Assembly: GCF_001463745.1 (NCBI RefSeq)
Contig: NZ_BBWJ01000058.1
Location: 1-64,000 of the forward strand
DNA: 64,000 bases
Direction of reading: 5' to 3'
Origin: Aureimonas sp. AU22
GTDB taxonomy: Bacteria; Pseudomonadota; Alphaproteobacteria; Rhizobiales; Rhizobiaceae
The stretch's first letter is position 1. The number at the start of each line of letters is the position of its first letter. A model generated the notes under the pieces. That model was not told where the DNA came from. It ran no database searches and saw only the letters and a program-made list of their open reading frames with translations. This document shows, piece after piece, positions 52,498 through 61,359 of this stretch. A program made the translations under genes and the position numbers.

Positions 52498-53274
52498 TCA
52501 GGCCGGACGCTCTTCGCCGGCCTTCGGCCGCCACGTGATCAGGCGACGCTCCACGAAGTCGAGGAGAACGTCGATCACGAGAACGAACATCGCCAGGATC
52601 AGGATGCCGGCGAAGACGCCGACCGCGTCGAAGTTGCCTTCCGAACGCGCGATCAGGTAACCGAGGCCGGCCGAGGCGCCGAGATATTCGCCGATGATCG
52701 CGCCGACGACGGCGAAGCCGACCGAGGTGCGAAGCGACGACAGGATCCAGCTGGCCGCCGCCGGGAAATAGACGTGGCGCAGGAGGTCCGAGCGGCTGGC
52801 GCCGAGGATGCGAGCGTTCGACAGGACAACCGGGTTCACTTCCTTCACGCCCTGCATGGCGTTGAAGAACGTGACGAAGAACACGAGCGTCACAGCGAGC
52901 GCGACCTTCGACCAGAGCCCAAGACCCAGCCAGAGAACGAAGATCGGCGCCAGCACGACACGCGGGATCGCGTTGAGGCCCTTGATGAACGGATCGAGCA
53001 CGCGCGCCATGAAGGGGCTGAGGCCTAGCCATACGCCTGCGGCGACGCCGAGGCCGGTTCCGATGACGTAGCCGAGAACGGTCTCGGTCAGCGTGATGTA
53101 GACGTGGTTGTAGAAGCTGAGTTCGGTGACCCAGGCAAAGACCTGCTTCACGATGTCGAGTGGGGCCGGGAAGAAGAAGCGGTCGATGATGCCCGACGCC
53201 ACGCCGAGTTCCCAACCGCCCAGGACGACCACCAGAAGGGTGATCTGAATCAGCCGAACGTTAGCGCCGTGCAT
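52498..53274 (-). CDS. ABC transporter permease (SsuC/TauC family)
   Basis: A 258-residue inner-membrane permease with six membrane segments. The EAA-like loop is SNARILGASRSDLLRHVYFP near residue 150. It pairs with the ATPase at 53261 and binding protein at 54103. The ATG at 53274 is preceded by GGAG at seven bases and overlaps the ATPase gene by 14 bases; an ATG at 53295 is a weaker alternative. Confidence 0.9.
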   Translation of the reverse strand: MHGANVRLIQITLLVVVLGGWELGVASGIIDRFFFPAPLDIVKQVFAWVTELSFYNHVYITLTETVLGYVIGTGLGVAAGVWLGLSPFMARVLDPFIKGLNAIPRVVLAPIFVLWLGLGLWSKVALAVTLVFFVTFFNAMQGVKEVNPVVLSNARILGASRSDLLRHVYFPAAASWILSSLRTSVGFAVVGAIIGEYLGASAGLGYLIARSEGNFDAVGVFAGILILAMFVLVIDVLLDFVERRLITWRPKAGEERPA

Positions 53275-54091
53275 AGCTCTTCTCCACTTCTCCACGAAGC
53301 GACGCCCAGATGTCGCGATAAAGGGTCAGGAACCGGGAATCGAGCTTGATCTCCGCGACGTTGCGCGGCCGCTCGAGGTCCACAGGGAAGCTGTCGATGA
53401 TGCGGCTCTTCGGCCCGGCCGCGAGCACGACGACGCGGTCGCCGAGGGCGATCGCCTCCTCGAGATCGTGAGTGATCATCACGACGGCGCGGCGGTCTTC
53501 CTGCCAAAGGCGTAAGAGCTCGTTCTGCATGAGATGGCGGGTGTGGATATCGAGCGCCGAGAAGGGCTCGTCCATCAGGATCACCTTCGGCTCCATGATC
53601 AGAACCTGAGCCATCTGGACGCGCTTGCGCTGGCCGCCGGAGAGCTGATGGGGGTAGCGCCCCTCGAAGCCCTTGAGGCCGACCTTCTCGAGCCACGCCA
53701 TGGCCTTTTCCCGCCGTTCGGCGGCATTGACCCGGCGAAACATCAGACCGAGTTCGACATTCTCGAACGCCGTCTTCCAGGGAAGGAGCGCGTCCTGCTG
53801 GAAGAGGTAGCCGATCTCGTTCTGAACGCCCGAGACCGTCGCGCCGTCGATGGCGACCGTTCCGGACGCCGGCTTCAGGAGCCCGGCGATCGCGTTCAGG
53901 ATGGTGGACTTGCCGCAGCCGGTGGGGCCGACGATGGCGAGGAACTCGCCATCACCGACCTGGAGATTGACGTTCTCCACCGCGACGAAGTTCCCGAAGG
54001 CCATCGTCACGTTCTCGATGCCGACCATCGGTCGGGTGCCGGTGGCGTTCACGGGAGATACGGATTGCAATTTGCGCACGGTAGCCGACAT
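53261..54091 (-). CDS. ABC transporter ATP-binding protein (SsuB/TauB family)
   Basis: A 276-residue importer ATPase. Walker A is IVGPTGCGKSTILNAI near residue 60, a Q-loop lies in GYLFQQDALLPW, the signature is LSGGQRKRVQMAQVL and Walker B is VILMDEPFSALD. The family drives uptake of sulfonates, nitrate, taurine, thiamin precursors and aromatic acids. The gene is in one operon with the binding protein (11-base gap) and permease. Confidence 0.92.
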   Translation of the reverse strand: MSATVRKLQSVSPVNATGTRPMVGIENVTMAFGNFVAVENVNLQVGDGEFLAIVGPTGCGKSTILNAIAGLLKPASGTVAIDGATVSGVQNEIGYLFQQDALLPWKTAFENVELGLMFRRVNAAERREKAMAWLEKVGLKGFEGRYPHQLSGGQRKRVQMAQVLIMEPKVILMDEPFSALDIHTRHLMQNELLRLWQEDRRAVVMITHDLEEAIALGDRVVVLAAGPKSRIIDSFPVDLERPRNVAEIKLDSRFLTLYRDIWASLRGEVEKSYARR

Positions 54092-54102
54092 GGGACCGAT
54101 CC

Positions 54103-55104
54103 TCAATTGGCCGCCGGCTTTCCAGCGGCCTCTACGAACGTGTTCGTGTAGGTCTTGGAAAGGTCGATGTCGGCGTTCTTCACGCTGTCGTTGAACGACT
54201 TCAGCACGGCGAGCGGGGTTTCGAGATCCGCCGCAACGAACAGGCCGTCGTCCGAGAAGATGGCCTTCGCGTTCTCGACGGCCTTCACGTAGGTCTCGCG
54301 GTCGCCGGTCACGAAGTCGGGCGGCAACTGCTCGACGATCTCCTCGGCGGTGTGCGCCTTCATCCAATGCAGCGCCTTTACCGTCGCGTTGGTGACCTTC
54401 TGGATCACCTCAGGGTTCTCTTCGATAAAGCTCTGGTTGGCGTAGAGCACCGACGTTGGATAGATGCCGCCGTAGACTTCCTTCGCGCCCTGGTCGCTGC
54501 GGGCGTCGATCAGGATCTTGCCGATGCCGCGCTCGACGACGATCGTCGCGGCCGGGTCGTAATTCACGAGAAGGTCGATCTTTCCCTGCTGAAGGGCCGC
54601 GACGGCGGCAGCGCCCGAGCCGACGCCGATGATCGACACGTCGTTCTCGCCCAGACCATGCTGCTGAAGGTAATAGCGCACGAAGAAGTCGGACGACGAA
54701 CCGGGCGAGGTGATACCGACCTTCTTGCCCTTGATCGTCTCCGGCTTGGCCGGGTCGAAGTCGGTGTCGTTCGTGCCCGCAAGAACGAGGCCGGAGTTGC
54801 GGGCCAGCTGGATGAAGCCGACGACGTCCTTGCGCTGCGCCTGCATCTGGATCGTGTGATCGTAGAAGCCGACGGCGACGTCCGTTGAACCGGCGACCAG
54901 TGCCTGCAGAACCTTCGAGCCGCCCTGCGCGAAGTTTTCGGTCGTCACGTCGAGGCCCTCTTCCTCGTAGAAGCCGAGGCTCGATGCCACGGGGAAGGGC
55001 AGGTTGTTGAGATTGTAGGAGCCGACGCTCATCCGCACGGACTGAGCATGGGCGACATTGGCCAGCGCCAGGACGGCGGTGGCGGCAAAAAGCAGACGAC
55101 GCAT
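54103..55104 (-). CDS. ABC transporter substrate-binding protein (SsuA/NMT1 family)
   Basis: A 333-residue periplasmic binding protein with a signal peptide at 1-20 (ending VAHAQ). The NMT1/SsuA layout is clear: FPVASSLGFYEEEGLDVT, then GSTDVAVGFYDH, KGKKVGITSPGSSSDFFVR and GKIDLLVNYDP. It follows the PrpF gene by 47 bases. The ligand is not readable from sequence. The neighbouring PrpF isomerase and tannase-family enzyme favour an aromatic or tricarboxylic acid over a sulfonate. GGGAGGA precedes the ATG. Confidence 0.9.
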   Translation of the reverse strand: MRRLLFAATAVLALANVAHAQSVRMSVGSYNLNNLPFPVASSLGFYEEEGLDVTTENFAQGGSKVLQALVAGSTDVAVGFYDHTIQMQAQRKDVVGFIQLARNSGLVLAGTNDTDFDPAKPETIKGKKVGITSPGSSSDFFVRYYLQQHGLGENDVSIIGVGSGAAAVAALQQGKIDLLVNYDPAATIVVERGIGKILIDARSDQGAKEVYGGIYPTSVLYANQSFIEENPEVIQKVTNATVKALHWMKAHTAEEIVEQLPPDFVTGDRETYVKAVENAKAIFSDDGLFVAADLETPLAVLKSFNDSVKNADIDLSKTYTNTFVEAAGKPAAN

Positions 55105-55151
55105 GAATTTCCTCCCTTGGAGATTACCGGCTCTTCGGCCGGACGTTGGGT

Positions 55152-56240
55152 CTAGGCCGCGCGGTTTAACTGCGAGGCAGGCTTTGCGAAGGCGAAGCCT
55201 TCGAACAGGCGGCGGGCAGTGCGCAGGAGTCCTGCGACCGTCACGCCGTTTCGGGTTTCGAGTTCCACGTCGAGGCGCCCGCCAGGGTGCTCCACGCCGA
55301 TCCGCGCAGGAAGCGTCAGAGTGCCGGCGAGAGTTGCCGCGATCGTGCCCGGCGTGATCGTGGCCGTTGCGATTCCAACCGCACCGGTGGTCGCCAGCGA
55401 GGGATGGCACTCGTGTGGCATGAAATAACGGACGTTGAGGGTTCCGCCCTTAGCGGCAGCCGAGATCAGCACCGGCTTCGGGATCACCATGTCGGACACG
55501 TCGCCCATGCCCATTCGCCGTCCCGCCTCGACCCGGATCGAGCCGAGGCGCTGCATGAGGTCGGCGTTGGCGGAGAGTTCGTCGGCGCGCTCGTATCCGG
55601 TGATCCCGAGATCGCCAGCCCGCACGAGCACCATCGGGATCGCACAGTCGATGCAGGTGGTCTCGACACCATCGATGACATCGACGGCGTGCCCGGTCGG
55701 GAGCAGTTTCCCGGTCTTGGCGCCTGCTGCATCCAAAAAGGTCAGGGCGATCGGCGCGGCCTGGCCGGGAACGCCGTCGATCGAGGCGTCGCCGAGATAG
55801 GTCACGTCCCCGTCTTTCACTGGAACCTTGGCGACGATCAGCTTGCCGGTGTTGACGTTGTGGATGCGAACGAGCGTATGGCCCTCCTGGGCCGGCACAA
55901 GGCCGGCCTCGATCGAGAAGGGGCCGACGGCTGCAAGCATGTTTCCGCAGTTGGGAGAATAGTCGACCATCTGCCGGTCGTTGCGGACCTGGGCGAAAAG
56001 GTAGTCGACGTCCGCACCCTCGATGCTGGCAGGGCCGATGATCGCGACCTTGCTGGTGACCGGATTGCCGCCGCCGATCCCGTCGATCTGAAGCGGATGT
56101 CCCGATCCCATAATCGACAGGAGAGCGGCATCGCGCTCCACTGGATCGCTGGGCAGATCGGACGCGATGAAGAACGGACCGCGCGAGGTACCACCGCGCA
56201 TCAGCACACAGGGGATTCGGGTCAAATCATTCATAGCCAC
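55152..56240 (-). CDS. PrpF-family isomerase (4-oxalomesaconate tautomerase-like)
   Basis: A 362-residue cytoplasmic isomerase with the diaminopimelate epimerase-like double fold. Family marks are PCVLMRGGTSRGPFF at the N-terminus, QIDGIGGGNPVTSKVAII, a likely catalytic Cys in DYSPNCGNM, and SLATTGAVGIATATITPGT in the second half. GalD of Pseudomonas putida (4-oxalomesaconate tautomerase of gallate breakdown) and PrpF (methylaconitate isomerase) are the best-known members. There is no acnD or prpC here, so a GalD-like role fits the tannase and transporter genes better. It heads the leftward operon. Confidence 0.9.
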   Translation of the reverse strand: MAMNDLTRIPCVLMRGGTSRGPFFIASDLPSDPVERDAALLSIMGSGHPLQIDGIGGGNPVTSKVAIIGPASIEGADVDYLFAQVRNDRQMVDYSPNCGNMLAAVGPFSIEAGLVPAQEGHTLVRIHNVNTGKLIVAKVPVKDGDVTYLGDASIDGVPGQAAPIALTFLDAAGAKTGKLLPTGHAVDVIDGVETTCIDCAIPMVLVRAGDLGITGYERADELSANADLMQRLGSIRVEAGRRMGMGDVSDMVIPKPVLISAAAKGGTLNVRYFMPHECHPSLATTGAVGIATATITPGTIAATLAGTLTLPARIGVEHPGGRLDVELETRNGVTVAGLLRTARRLFEGFAFAKPASQLNRAA

Positions 56241-56255
56241 ACCAGTTATTCACAG

Positions 56256-56271
56256 AACGGAACAATCCGTT
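56256..56271. promoter_or_regulatory. palindrome between PrpF and LysR genes
   Basis: A perfect inverted repeat, AACGGA-ACAA-TCCGTT, lies 16 bases before the PrpF start in the 98-base divergent region. It is a candidate site for the LysR regulator, although it lacks the usual T-N11-A form. Confidence 0.45.
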
Positions 56272-56338
56272 GCTTTATTGCTATCTGGCGGTATGAAGGC
56301 GATTAGTGAAATGCAAAGAATGGTAGGATTATTGCGAT

Positions 56339-57238
56339 ATGCGCATAAATTGCGAGATTCTCGATCTTCGAGCTTTCCAAAACGTGGTGGAGTTCGAGAG
56401 TTTTCATCGTGCTGCCGAGGCTCTCAACATGTCGCAACCAGCGTTGACGCGACGCATTCAGAAGCTTGAAGCTTCCATCGGCGCCCCGCTTCTGGAAAGG
56501 ACCACGCGCCACGTAGCACCCACCGCGATGGGCCAAGAGTTGATGCCGCTGGTTCGTAGAATGCTGGAGGAGTTCGACGGCTCGCTCTTCGCGTTGAAGG
56601 ACACAAGCAGCCAGCAGCGCGGGCTGATCACGATGGCGTGTCTCCCCACAGCTGCGTTCTACTTCCTGCCCAAGGTCGTCCGCCGCTTCAATGAGGAGTT
56701 CCCCCATATCCGCTTCCGGATCCTCGATCTCACCGCCAATGATGGCCTGCGAGCCGTGGCGCGGGGGGAGGTGGAGTTCGGCATCAACCTCATGGGGAAC
56801 TCAGACCCCGACCTCGATTTCGAACCCTTGATCGATGACCCGTTCGTCCTAGCCATGCGTAAGGACCACGTGCTTTCCCAGCACAAGGAACTGACCTGGC
56901 CCGATCTGGAAGGCCACACGCTGATCGTCGTCGATCGCTCCAGCGGGAACCGAACCCTTCTCGACGCCAGCCTCGCAAAGGAAAAGCTGAAGCTCAACTG
57001 GTTCTACGAAGTGACGCACCTGAACACCTCGTTGGGTCTCGTCGAGGCTGGTCTCGGCATATCGGTTCTCCCGCGTTTGGCCACCCCTCAGGACGACCAT
57101 CCGTTCCTTATTACGCGACCGATCATCGATCCGATTGTGACCCGCACGATCGGGATTGTCCGGCGGCGCAATGGGCGGCTCTCGCCAGCTGCCGAGCGCT
57201 TCTTATCGATGCTGATTCGAACCTGGAAATTTGAGTAG
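56339..57238 (+). CDS. LysR-family transcriptional regulator
   Basis: A 299-residue regulator with an N-terminal winged helix at about residues 5-65 (FESFHRAAEALNMSQPALTRRIQKLEASIGAPLLER) and an inducer-binding domain from about residue 92. It is divergent from the PrpF gene with a 98-base gap, the standard layout for a LysR activator of the adjacent operon. The inducer is likely the substrate or an intermediate of the pathway served by PrpF. Confidence 0.93.
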   Translation: MRINCEILDLRAFQNVVEFESFHRAAEALNMSQPALTRRIQKLEASIGAPLLERTTRHVAPTAMGQELMPLVRRMLEEFDGSLFALKDTSSQQRGLITMACLPTAAFYFLPKVVRRFNEEFPHIRFRILDLTANDGLRAVARGEVEFGINLMGNSDPDLDFEPLIDDPFVLAMRKDHVLSQHKELTWPDLEGHTLIVVDRSSGNRTLLDASLAKEKLKLNWFYEVTHLNTSLGLVEAGLGISVLPRLATPQDDHPFLITRPIIDPIVTRTIGIVRRRNGRLSPAAERFLSMLIRTWKFE

Positions 57239-57528
57239 AGTCGTTGAGTTCGCTCATGTCCGCTCTTGGGCGTTCAAGCAACAAACCGTATGTCTTTGTT
57301 GGGTCGAAGGCGGAAAGGCAGATTTCATCAAGATAAAATCGAAAGCTGCTGGTCTGCTTTCGGCCCAAAGCAAAGGTTGATGATTTTAATATTTGGAAGG
57401 AAAGCGAAGAGCCCGCTGTAAAATAAACGCCTCGTGTAGCGAAATACCAGCGATAGACGCCACACGTCCATCAGGCCTATCCCACTCGCATATGATGCGC
57501 CTATCGACCGGCACTTCATGTTGGAACG

Positions 57529-58203
57529 TCAGACAGGGCCTGAACTTCCAACCGGCCAAATGTCCCGTAGTTTATCACCGGCTAGCAACCGCTTGCGGCA
57601 GTCGGCTTCCGCTCTGCCGTTCGCGTCGGCCGCGTCGGCAATCGTTCCCACCAGCTCGTACGGGATGACGACGACGCCGTTGATGTCGCCGAAGATTACG
57701 TCGCCGGGACGCACCCTGACGCCTCCGATGTCGAGTTCCACCTGAGAATGCATGGCCTCCATCCGTCCCGACACGCCGACCGGACTGTACCCGCACCCGA
57801 ACAGTGGGTATCCGAGGCGACGCACCTCCGCGAGATCCCTGACGGTCCCGTGCACGACAGTCGCAGCGGCGCCTGCGACCTTCGCGCCCGTCGACATCAG
57901 TTCGCCGGTACCCGAGCCCTCGGCACAGGACGCATCCACCATCAAGATGCCGCCGCGCACGATGGCGTCGATCGTTCCATGATAAACGTCCTGGGGTTGG
58001 CCTGTGCGGGTGCTTGGCTCATAGCGGACCGTCGCCGCAGGTCCGCAAACGACCTCGCCTTCGCCCAGCGTCCCGAAGAGCGAGATGCCCTTCAGGTGCC
58101 CATAGACCCCATGTTTGTCCATGACATCGTGGATGTCGCCGGAGTACCATTTCGAAAGGCGATTGATGGAATCCCAATCGGTCTGCGAATAGTCGTGGCT
58201 CAT
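57529..58203 (-). CDS. RraA-family aldolase (HMG/CHA aldolase-like)
   Basis: A 224-residue protein of the RraA/dimethylmenaquinone methyltransferase-like family, whose enzymatic members are class II pyruvate aldolases acting on 4-hydroxy-4-methyl- or 4-carboxy-4-hydroxy-2-oxoadipate. Relevant features are VDASCAEGSGTGELMSTGA (with the metal and substrate loop, GxxxGELM) and HGTVRDLAEVRRLGYPLFG (the conserved G-x-x-R-D). The presence of the catalytic Arg-Asp pair favours an aldolase or decarboxylase over the RNase E inhibitor. GGGAGA precedes the ATG. It is the last gene of the leftward catabolic operon. Confidence 0.88.
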   Translation of the reverse strand: MSHDYSQTDWDSINRLSKWYSGDIHDVMDKHGVYGHLKGISLFGTLGEGEVVCGPAATVRYEPSTRTGQPQDVYHGTIDAIVRGGILMVDASCAEGSGTGELMSTGAKVAGAAATVVHGTVRDLAEVRRLGYPLFGCGYSPVGVSGRMEAMHSQVELDIGGVRVRPGDVIFGDINGVVVIPYELVGTIADAADANGRAEADCRKRLLAGDKLRDIWPVGSSGPV

Positions 58204-58295
58204 GGTCCATCTCCCGTGCGGCAAAGCCGCGATGTGTCGTGCTGAGCCGTCGTCACAGCCGGCCGCCACGACGACGTCGTCCGCCCTGGGGCATC

Positions 58296-59114
58296 TCACC
58301 AGGCGGTGAAGCCGCCGTCGACCACCACGTTGGATCCCGTCATGTATGTCGAGGCGTCGGAGATCATGAACCGGACGACGCCGTTGTACTCGTCGATCTC
58401 GGCTTGCCTTCCCATGGGAACACGCTCGAGGAAGTTGTCGACGAACTCCTTGTCGAATGACCCTGTCTTGACGCCGCCGAAGGAGATCAGGTTGCAACGG
58501 ACCTTCTTCGGCGCCCAGTAGGTCCCGAGGTAGCGGGTCAGGTTGATCAGTCCCGACTTCGAGGCGGCGTAGGAGACCGCCTTGATGAAAGGCACGCCGT
58601 CGCGCTTCTCGCGGTAGGCATAGAGCGCCTGGTTGGGCGAAACGAGACCGTAGATCGAGCCGACGTTGACGATGGATCCGCGGTTCTCCGCGGCCATCAG
58701 ACTGCCGACGATCTGGCTCGTCAGCATCACGCCGGTCAGGTTCGTGTCGATGATGTCGTCCCAGTACTTCTGCGGATACACTTCGAACGGCGCGTTCTGC
58801 TCGGCCGATCCGTCTGGCTTGGAATCGATGCCGGCGTTGTTGACGAGTCCGTGCGGAACACCCCAATCCTCCACGAGACGCTTCGTCGCCTCGGTCAATG
58901 CTTCCTTGTCGGTCACGCTCGCCTCGTAGACGCGAATGCCCTCTCCAAGGCCGGGGAACTTGTCGGCGAGCTGCTCGTCGGAGAACGGACGGCGGCTGTA
59001 GATCGCGACCTTGGCCCCCGCCTCGGCGAGCGAGCGCGAGAACTGCGTGCCGAGCTGGCCGAGCCCGCCCGTGACGACGATCACCTTGCCTTCGACGCTG
59101 AAGATGTCGTTCAT
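58296..59114 (-). CDS. short-chain dehydrogenase/reductase
   Basis: A 272-residue classical SDR using NAD(P). The cofactor motif is VVTGGLGQLGTQ at about 12-23, the structural NNAG is at LVNNAGIDSK, and the catalytic Ser lies in NVGSIYGLV, with Tyr and Lys in SYAASKSG. The C-terminus (NVVVDGGFTAW) is typical. It probably oxidises or reduces a hydroxy or keto group of the substrate handled by the two aldolases on either side. Confidence 0.92.
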   Translation of the reverse strand: MNDIFSVEGKVIVVTGGLGQLGTQFSRSLAEAGAKVAIYSRRPFSDEQLADKFPGLGEGIRVYEASVTDKEALTEATKRLVEDWGVPHGLVNNAGIDSKPDGSAEQNAPFEVYPQKYWDDIIDTNLTGVMLTSQIVGSLMAAENRGSIVNVGSIYGLVSPNQALYAYREKRDGVPFIKAVSYAASKSGLINLTRYLGTYWAPKKVRCNLISFGGVKTGSFDKEFVDNFLERVPMGRQAEIDEYNGVVRFMISDASTYMTGSNVVVDGGFTAW

Positions 59115-59138
59115 GATGATTTCCTCCTACCTTCGGCG

Positions 59139-59945
59139 TCAGCCGTTCGTTGCTGCGGCGATCGCCTCGCTGGCGCGGCGGCATCCCTCGTTGAGGAACA
59201 TCACGTCGTTCCCCATGATGATCATGTCGACGCCGCGCTTCTTTAGCGCCGTGACGTTTTCGGCGACCGGCGGGATGCACGGCGCCATGACCTTGATCCC
59301 GCGGGCGTGCGCCTTCTCGATCAGCTCGGCGAGCTTCTCGTCGACTTCCGGATTGGACATCGAGTAGTCGATCGGAATCCGGCGCGAGATCGAGTAGTCG
59401 GCGGGGCCGAAGTTGATGACGTCAAGGCCTTCGACTTCGAGGATCTCGTCGATGTTATCGAAGAACTCGTAGCTCTCGGCCATCGGGATCACGAGGCGGT
59501 TCGCGTTCTCGCTCTCCATGTAGGCCGACCATTGGAAGCCAGGTCCTGCGAAGCCTGCTGCACGGCACGAGGCGTCGCCGCCGCGGCGTCCGTGCGGGGG
59601 GAACTTGGCGGCGCGCACGATCTCGCGCGCCTCGTCGGCGGTCTTCACCATAGGGACGATGACACCGGTGGCGCCGAACTCCAGCGCCTTACGGATGTCC
59701 CACTGGTTGGTCCCACGGATGCGGACAAGGGGAGCGATGCCGCCCAGAAGCGCCGCCAGGATCAACTTTTCCAAATGTGCGTCGACATTGACCGGCGTGT
59801 GCTCGGCGTCGATGAATGCGAAGTCAAGCTTCCAGTTGGCAGCCACTTCGATCGCTGTCGTCGATCCCGTGTAGAACGTCGCGCCGAACGTCGGCTCGCC
59901 GGCCTTCATCTTCGCCGCGAGAGCGGTATTCAGATATTTGCTCAA
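59139..59945 (-). CDS. HpcH/HpaI-family aldolase
   Basis: A 268-residue class II aldolase that cleaves 2-keto-3-deoxy or 4-hydroxy-2-oxo acids to pyruvate and an aldehyde. Motifs are LDFAFIDAEHTPVN (catalytic His), FGATGVIVPMVKTADEARE with AKFPPHGRRG, the metal-binding Glu in VIPMAES and the Asp in INFGPADYS. The TTG at 59945 has a good CGGAG seven bases upstream; a GTG at 59972 would add nine residues but has no ribosome binding site. The gene lies between the ABC ATPase and the SDR. Confidence 0.9.
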   Translation of the reverse strand: MSKYLNTALAAKMKAGEPTFGATFYTGSTTAIEVAANWKLDFAFIDAEHTPVNVDAHLEKLILAALLGGIAPLVRIRGTNQWDIRKALEFGATGVIVPMVKTADEAREIVRAAKFPPHGRRGGDASCRAAGFAGPGFQWSAYMESENANRLVIPMAESYEFFDNIDEILEVEGLDVINFGPADYSISRRIPIDYSMSNPEVDEKLAELIEKAHARGIKVMAPCIPPVAENVTALKKRGVDMIIMGNDVMFLNEGCRRASEAIAAATNG

Positions 59946-59987
59946 GAAGTTTCTCCGTGGGTTTCCGGTCACCGGCGCGGCCGGCGG

Positions 59988-60722
59988 CTATTTCAGGCTC
60001 GGCGCGACGAAGGCTGCGAGTTCGGGCGTACGGGGGTTAGTGAAGAGTTCTTCTGACGGTCCCTCTTCCCAGACGGTGCCCTGATTCATGAAGACGGTTT
60101 TGGTGGCGACCTTCCGGGCAAAACCCATCTCGTGCGTGACGAGGACCATGGTCATGCCTGCGGCGGCGAGTTCGGCGATGGCGACGAGAACTTCGCCTGT
60201 CAGTTCCGGATCGAGGGCGGACGTCACCTCGTCGAAGAGCATGACCTTCGGTTCCATAGCGAGAGAGCGGGCTATGGCGACGCGCTGCTGCTGGCCACCG
60301 GACAACTCGTCGGGATAGGCGCCCGCCTTATCCGCAAGGCCTACTCGAGAAAGAACCTTGCCGACGATCGAATCGCGCTCCGCCTTCGGGATCTTCTTCA
60401 CGACGCGTGGGGCGAGCGTGATGTTGTCGGCGACGTTGAGATGCGGGAAGAGGTTGTAGCTCTGAAACACCATGCCGACCTCCTTGCGCAGGTCGCGAAG
60501 CTTCGATGCATTGGCGCCTTCGATGGCGTGTCCAGCAACCTCGATACGGCCCTGCTGAAAGGCCTCGAGCCCGTTGATGCAACGGAGCATCGTGCTCTTG
60601 CCGGACCCCGAGCGTCCGATCACAGCGACCACATCGCCCTCGTTCACGGTCATGTCGATTCCCTTGAGCACGGGAATGGCGCCGTAGGACTTCCACAGTC
60701 CCTCAATCCGGAGTGCCGGCAA
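59988..60722 (-). CDS. amino-acid-type ABC transporter ATP-binding protein (GlnQ/HisP family)
   Basis: A 244-residue importer ATPase. Walker A is VIGRSGSGKSTMLRCI near 35-50, the signature is LSGGQQQRVAIARSL and Walker B is VMLFDEVTSALDPEL. It overlaps the upstream permease gene by 20 bases. The polar amino acid family also carries opines and small hydroxy or keto acids, which would suit the aldolases encoded just downstream. Confidence 0.93.
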   Translation of the reverse strand: MPALRIEGLWKSYGAIPVLKGIDMTVNEGDVVAVIGRSGSGKSTMLRCINGLEAFQQGRIEVAGHAIEGANASKLRDLRKEVGMVFQSYNLFPHLNVADNITLAPRVVKKIPKAERDSIVGKVLSRVGLADKAGAYPDELSGGQQQRVAIARSLAMEPKVMLFDEVTSALDPELTGEVLVAIAELAAAGMTMVLVTHEMGFARKVATKTVFMNQGTVWEEGPSEELFTNPRTPELAAFVAPSLK

Positions 60723-61359
60723 CGCTTCTCTCCTTGAGTTTCTCGCTCCACCACGACAGCGGGAAGCAGACGACGAAGTACATCGCAGCGACCGAGAGGA
60801 AGACGTGGAAGGGCTGGAACGTCATGTTGTTGAGGAGTTGGCCCGCCCGCGTGAGTTCGACGAAGCCGATCAGGGCAGTCACCGAGGTGTTCTTTACGAT
60901 CTGGACCATGAGGCCGACCGTCGGCCCGAGCGCGATCCGAGCCGCCTGCGGCAGGATCACGTAGCGCAAGCGTTGGAGGCGGCCGAGAGCCAGCGAATCG
61001 GCGGCCTCCCACTGCGTGCGGGGGACGGCCTGGATGCATCCGCGCCAGATGTCGGCGAGATAGGCTGTCGCGTAGATCGCGAGCGAGATCGTGGCGGCCG
61101 CGAATGGCGGGAAGTACCATCCGAGAAAGCTCAGGCCGTAGAAAGCCAGGAAGACGATGATGAGGAGCGGCGTCGCCTGGACGATCTGGATGAAGGCGGC
61201 GATGGTCGTTCGCAGCCAGGACGGGCCGAGGGCGCGTCCTAGAGCTAGTATCAGTCCGAAGAACCCGCCAAGAGCGAAGGTGATCAGCGATAGACCGACC
61301 GTCCACATGAGGCCCATGCCGAGGAAGGAAAAGCTGGACCAGCCGAAGTCCTGGATCAC
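60703..61359 (-). CDS. amino-acid-type ABC transporter permease
   Basis: A 218-residue permease of the HisM/GlnP family with about five membrane segments. The EAA loop is WEAADSLALGRLQRLRYVIL and the segment VQIVKNTSVTALIGFVELT is typical. I chose the GTG at 61359, which overlaps the stop of the other permease gene by four bases and has GGAG upstream. A longer reading would add 25 unlike residues. Confidence 0.9.
   Translation of the reverse strand: MIQDFGWSSFSFLGMGLMWTVGLSLITFALGGFFGLILALGRALGPSWLRTTIAAFIQIVQATPLLIIVFLAFYGLSFLGWYFPPFAAATISLAIYATAYLADIWRGCIQAVPRTQWEAADSLALGRLQRLRYVILPQAARIALGPTVGLMVQIVKNTSVTALIGFVELTRAGQLLNNMTFQPFHVFLSVAAMYFVVCFPLSWWSEKLKERSVAGTPD

Noticed and set aside
55152-56240. 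Calling the PrpF-family gene part of a methylcitrate cycle
   Set aside because: No prpB, prpC or acnD genes are nearby, and the surrounding genes concern aryl-ester and organic-acid uptake.
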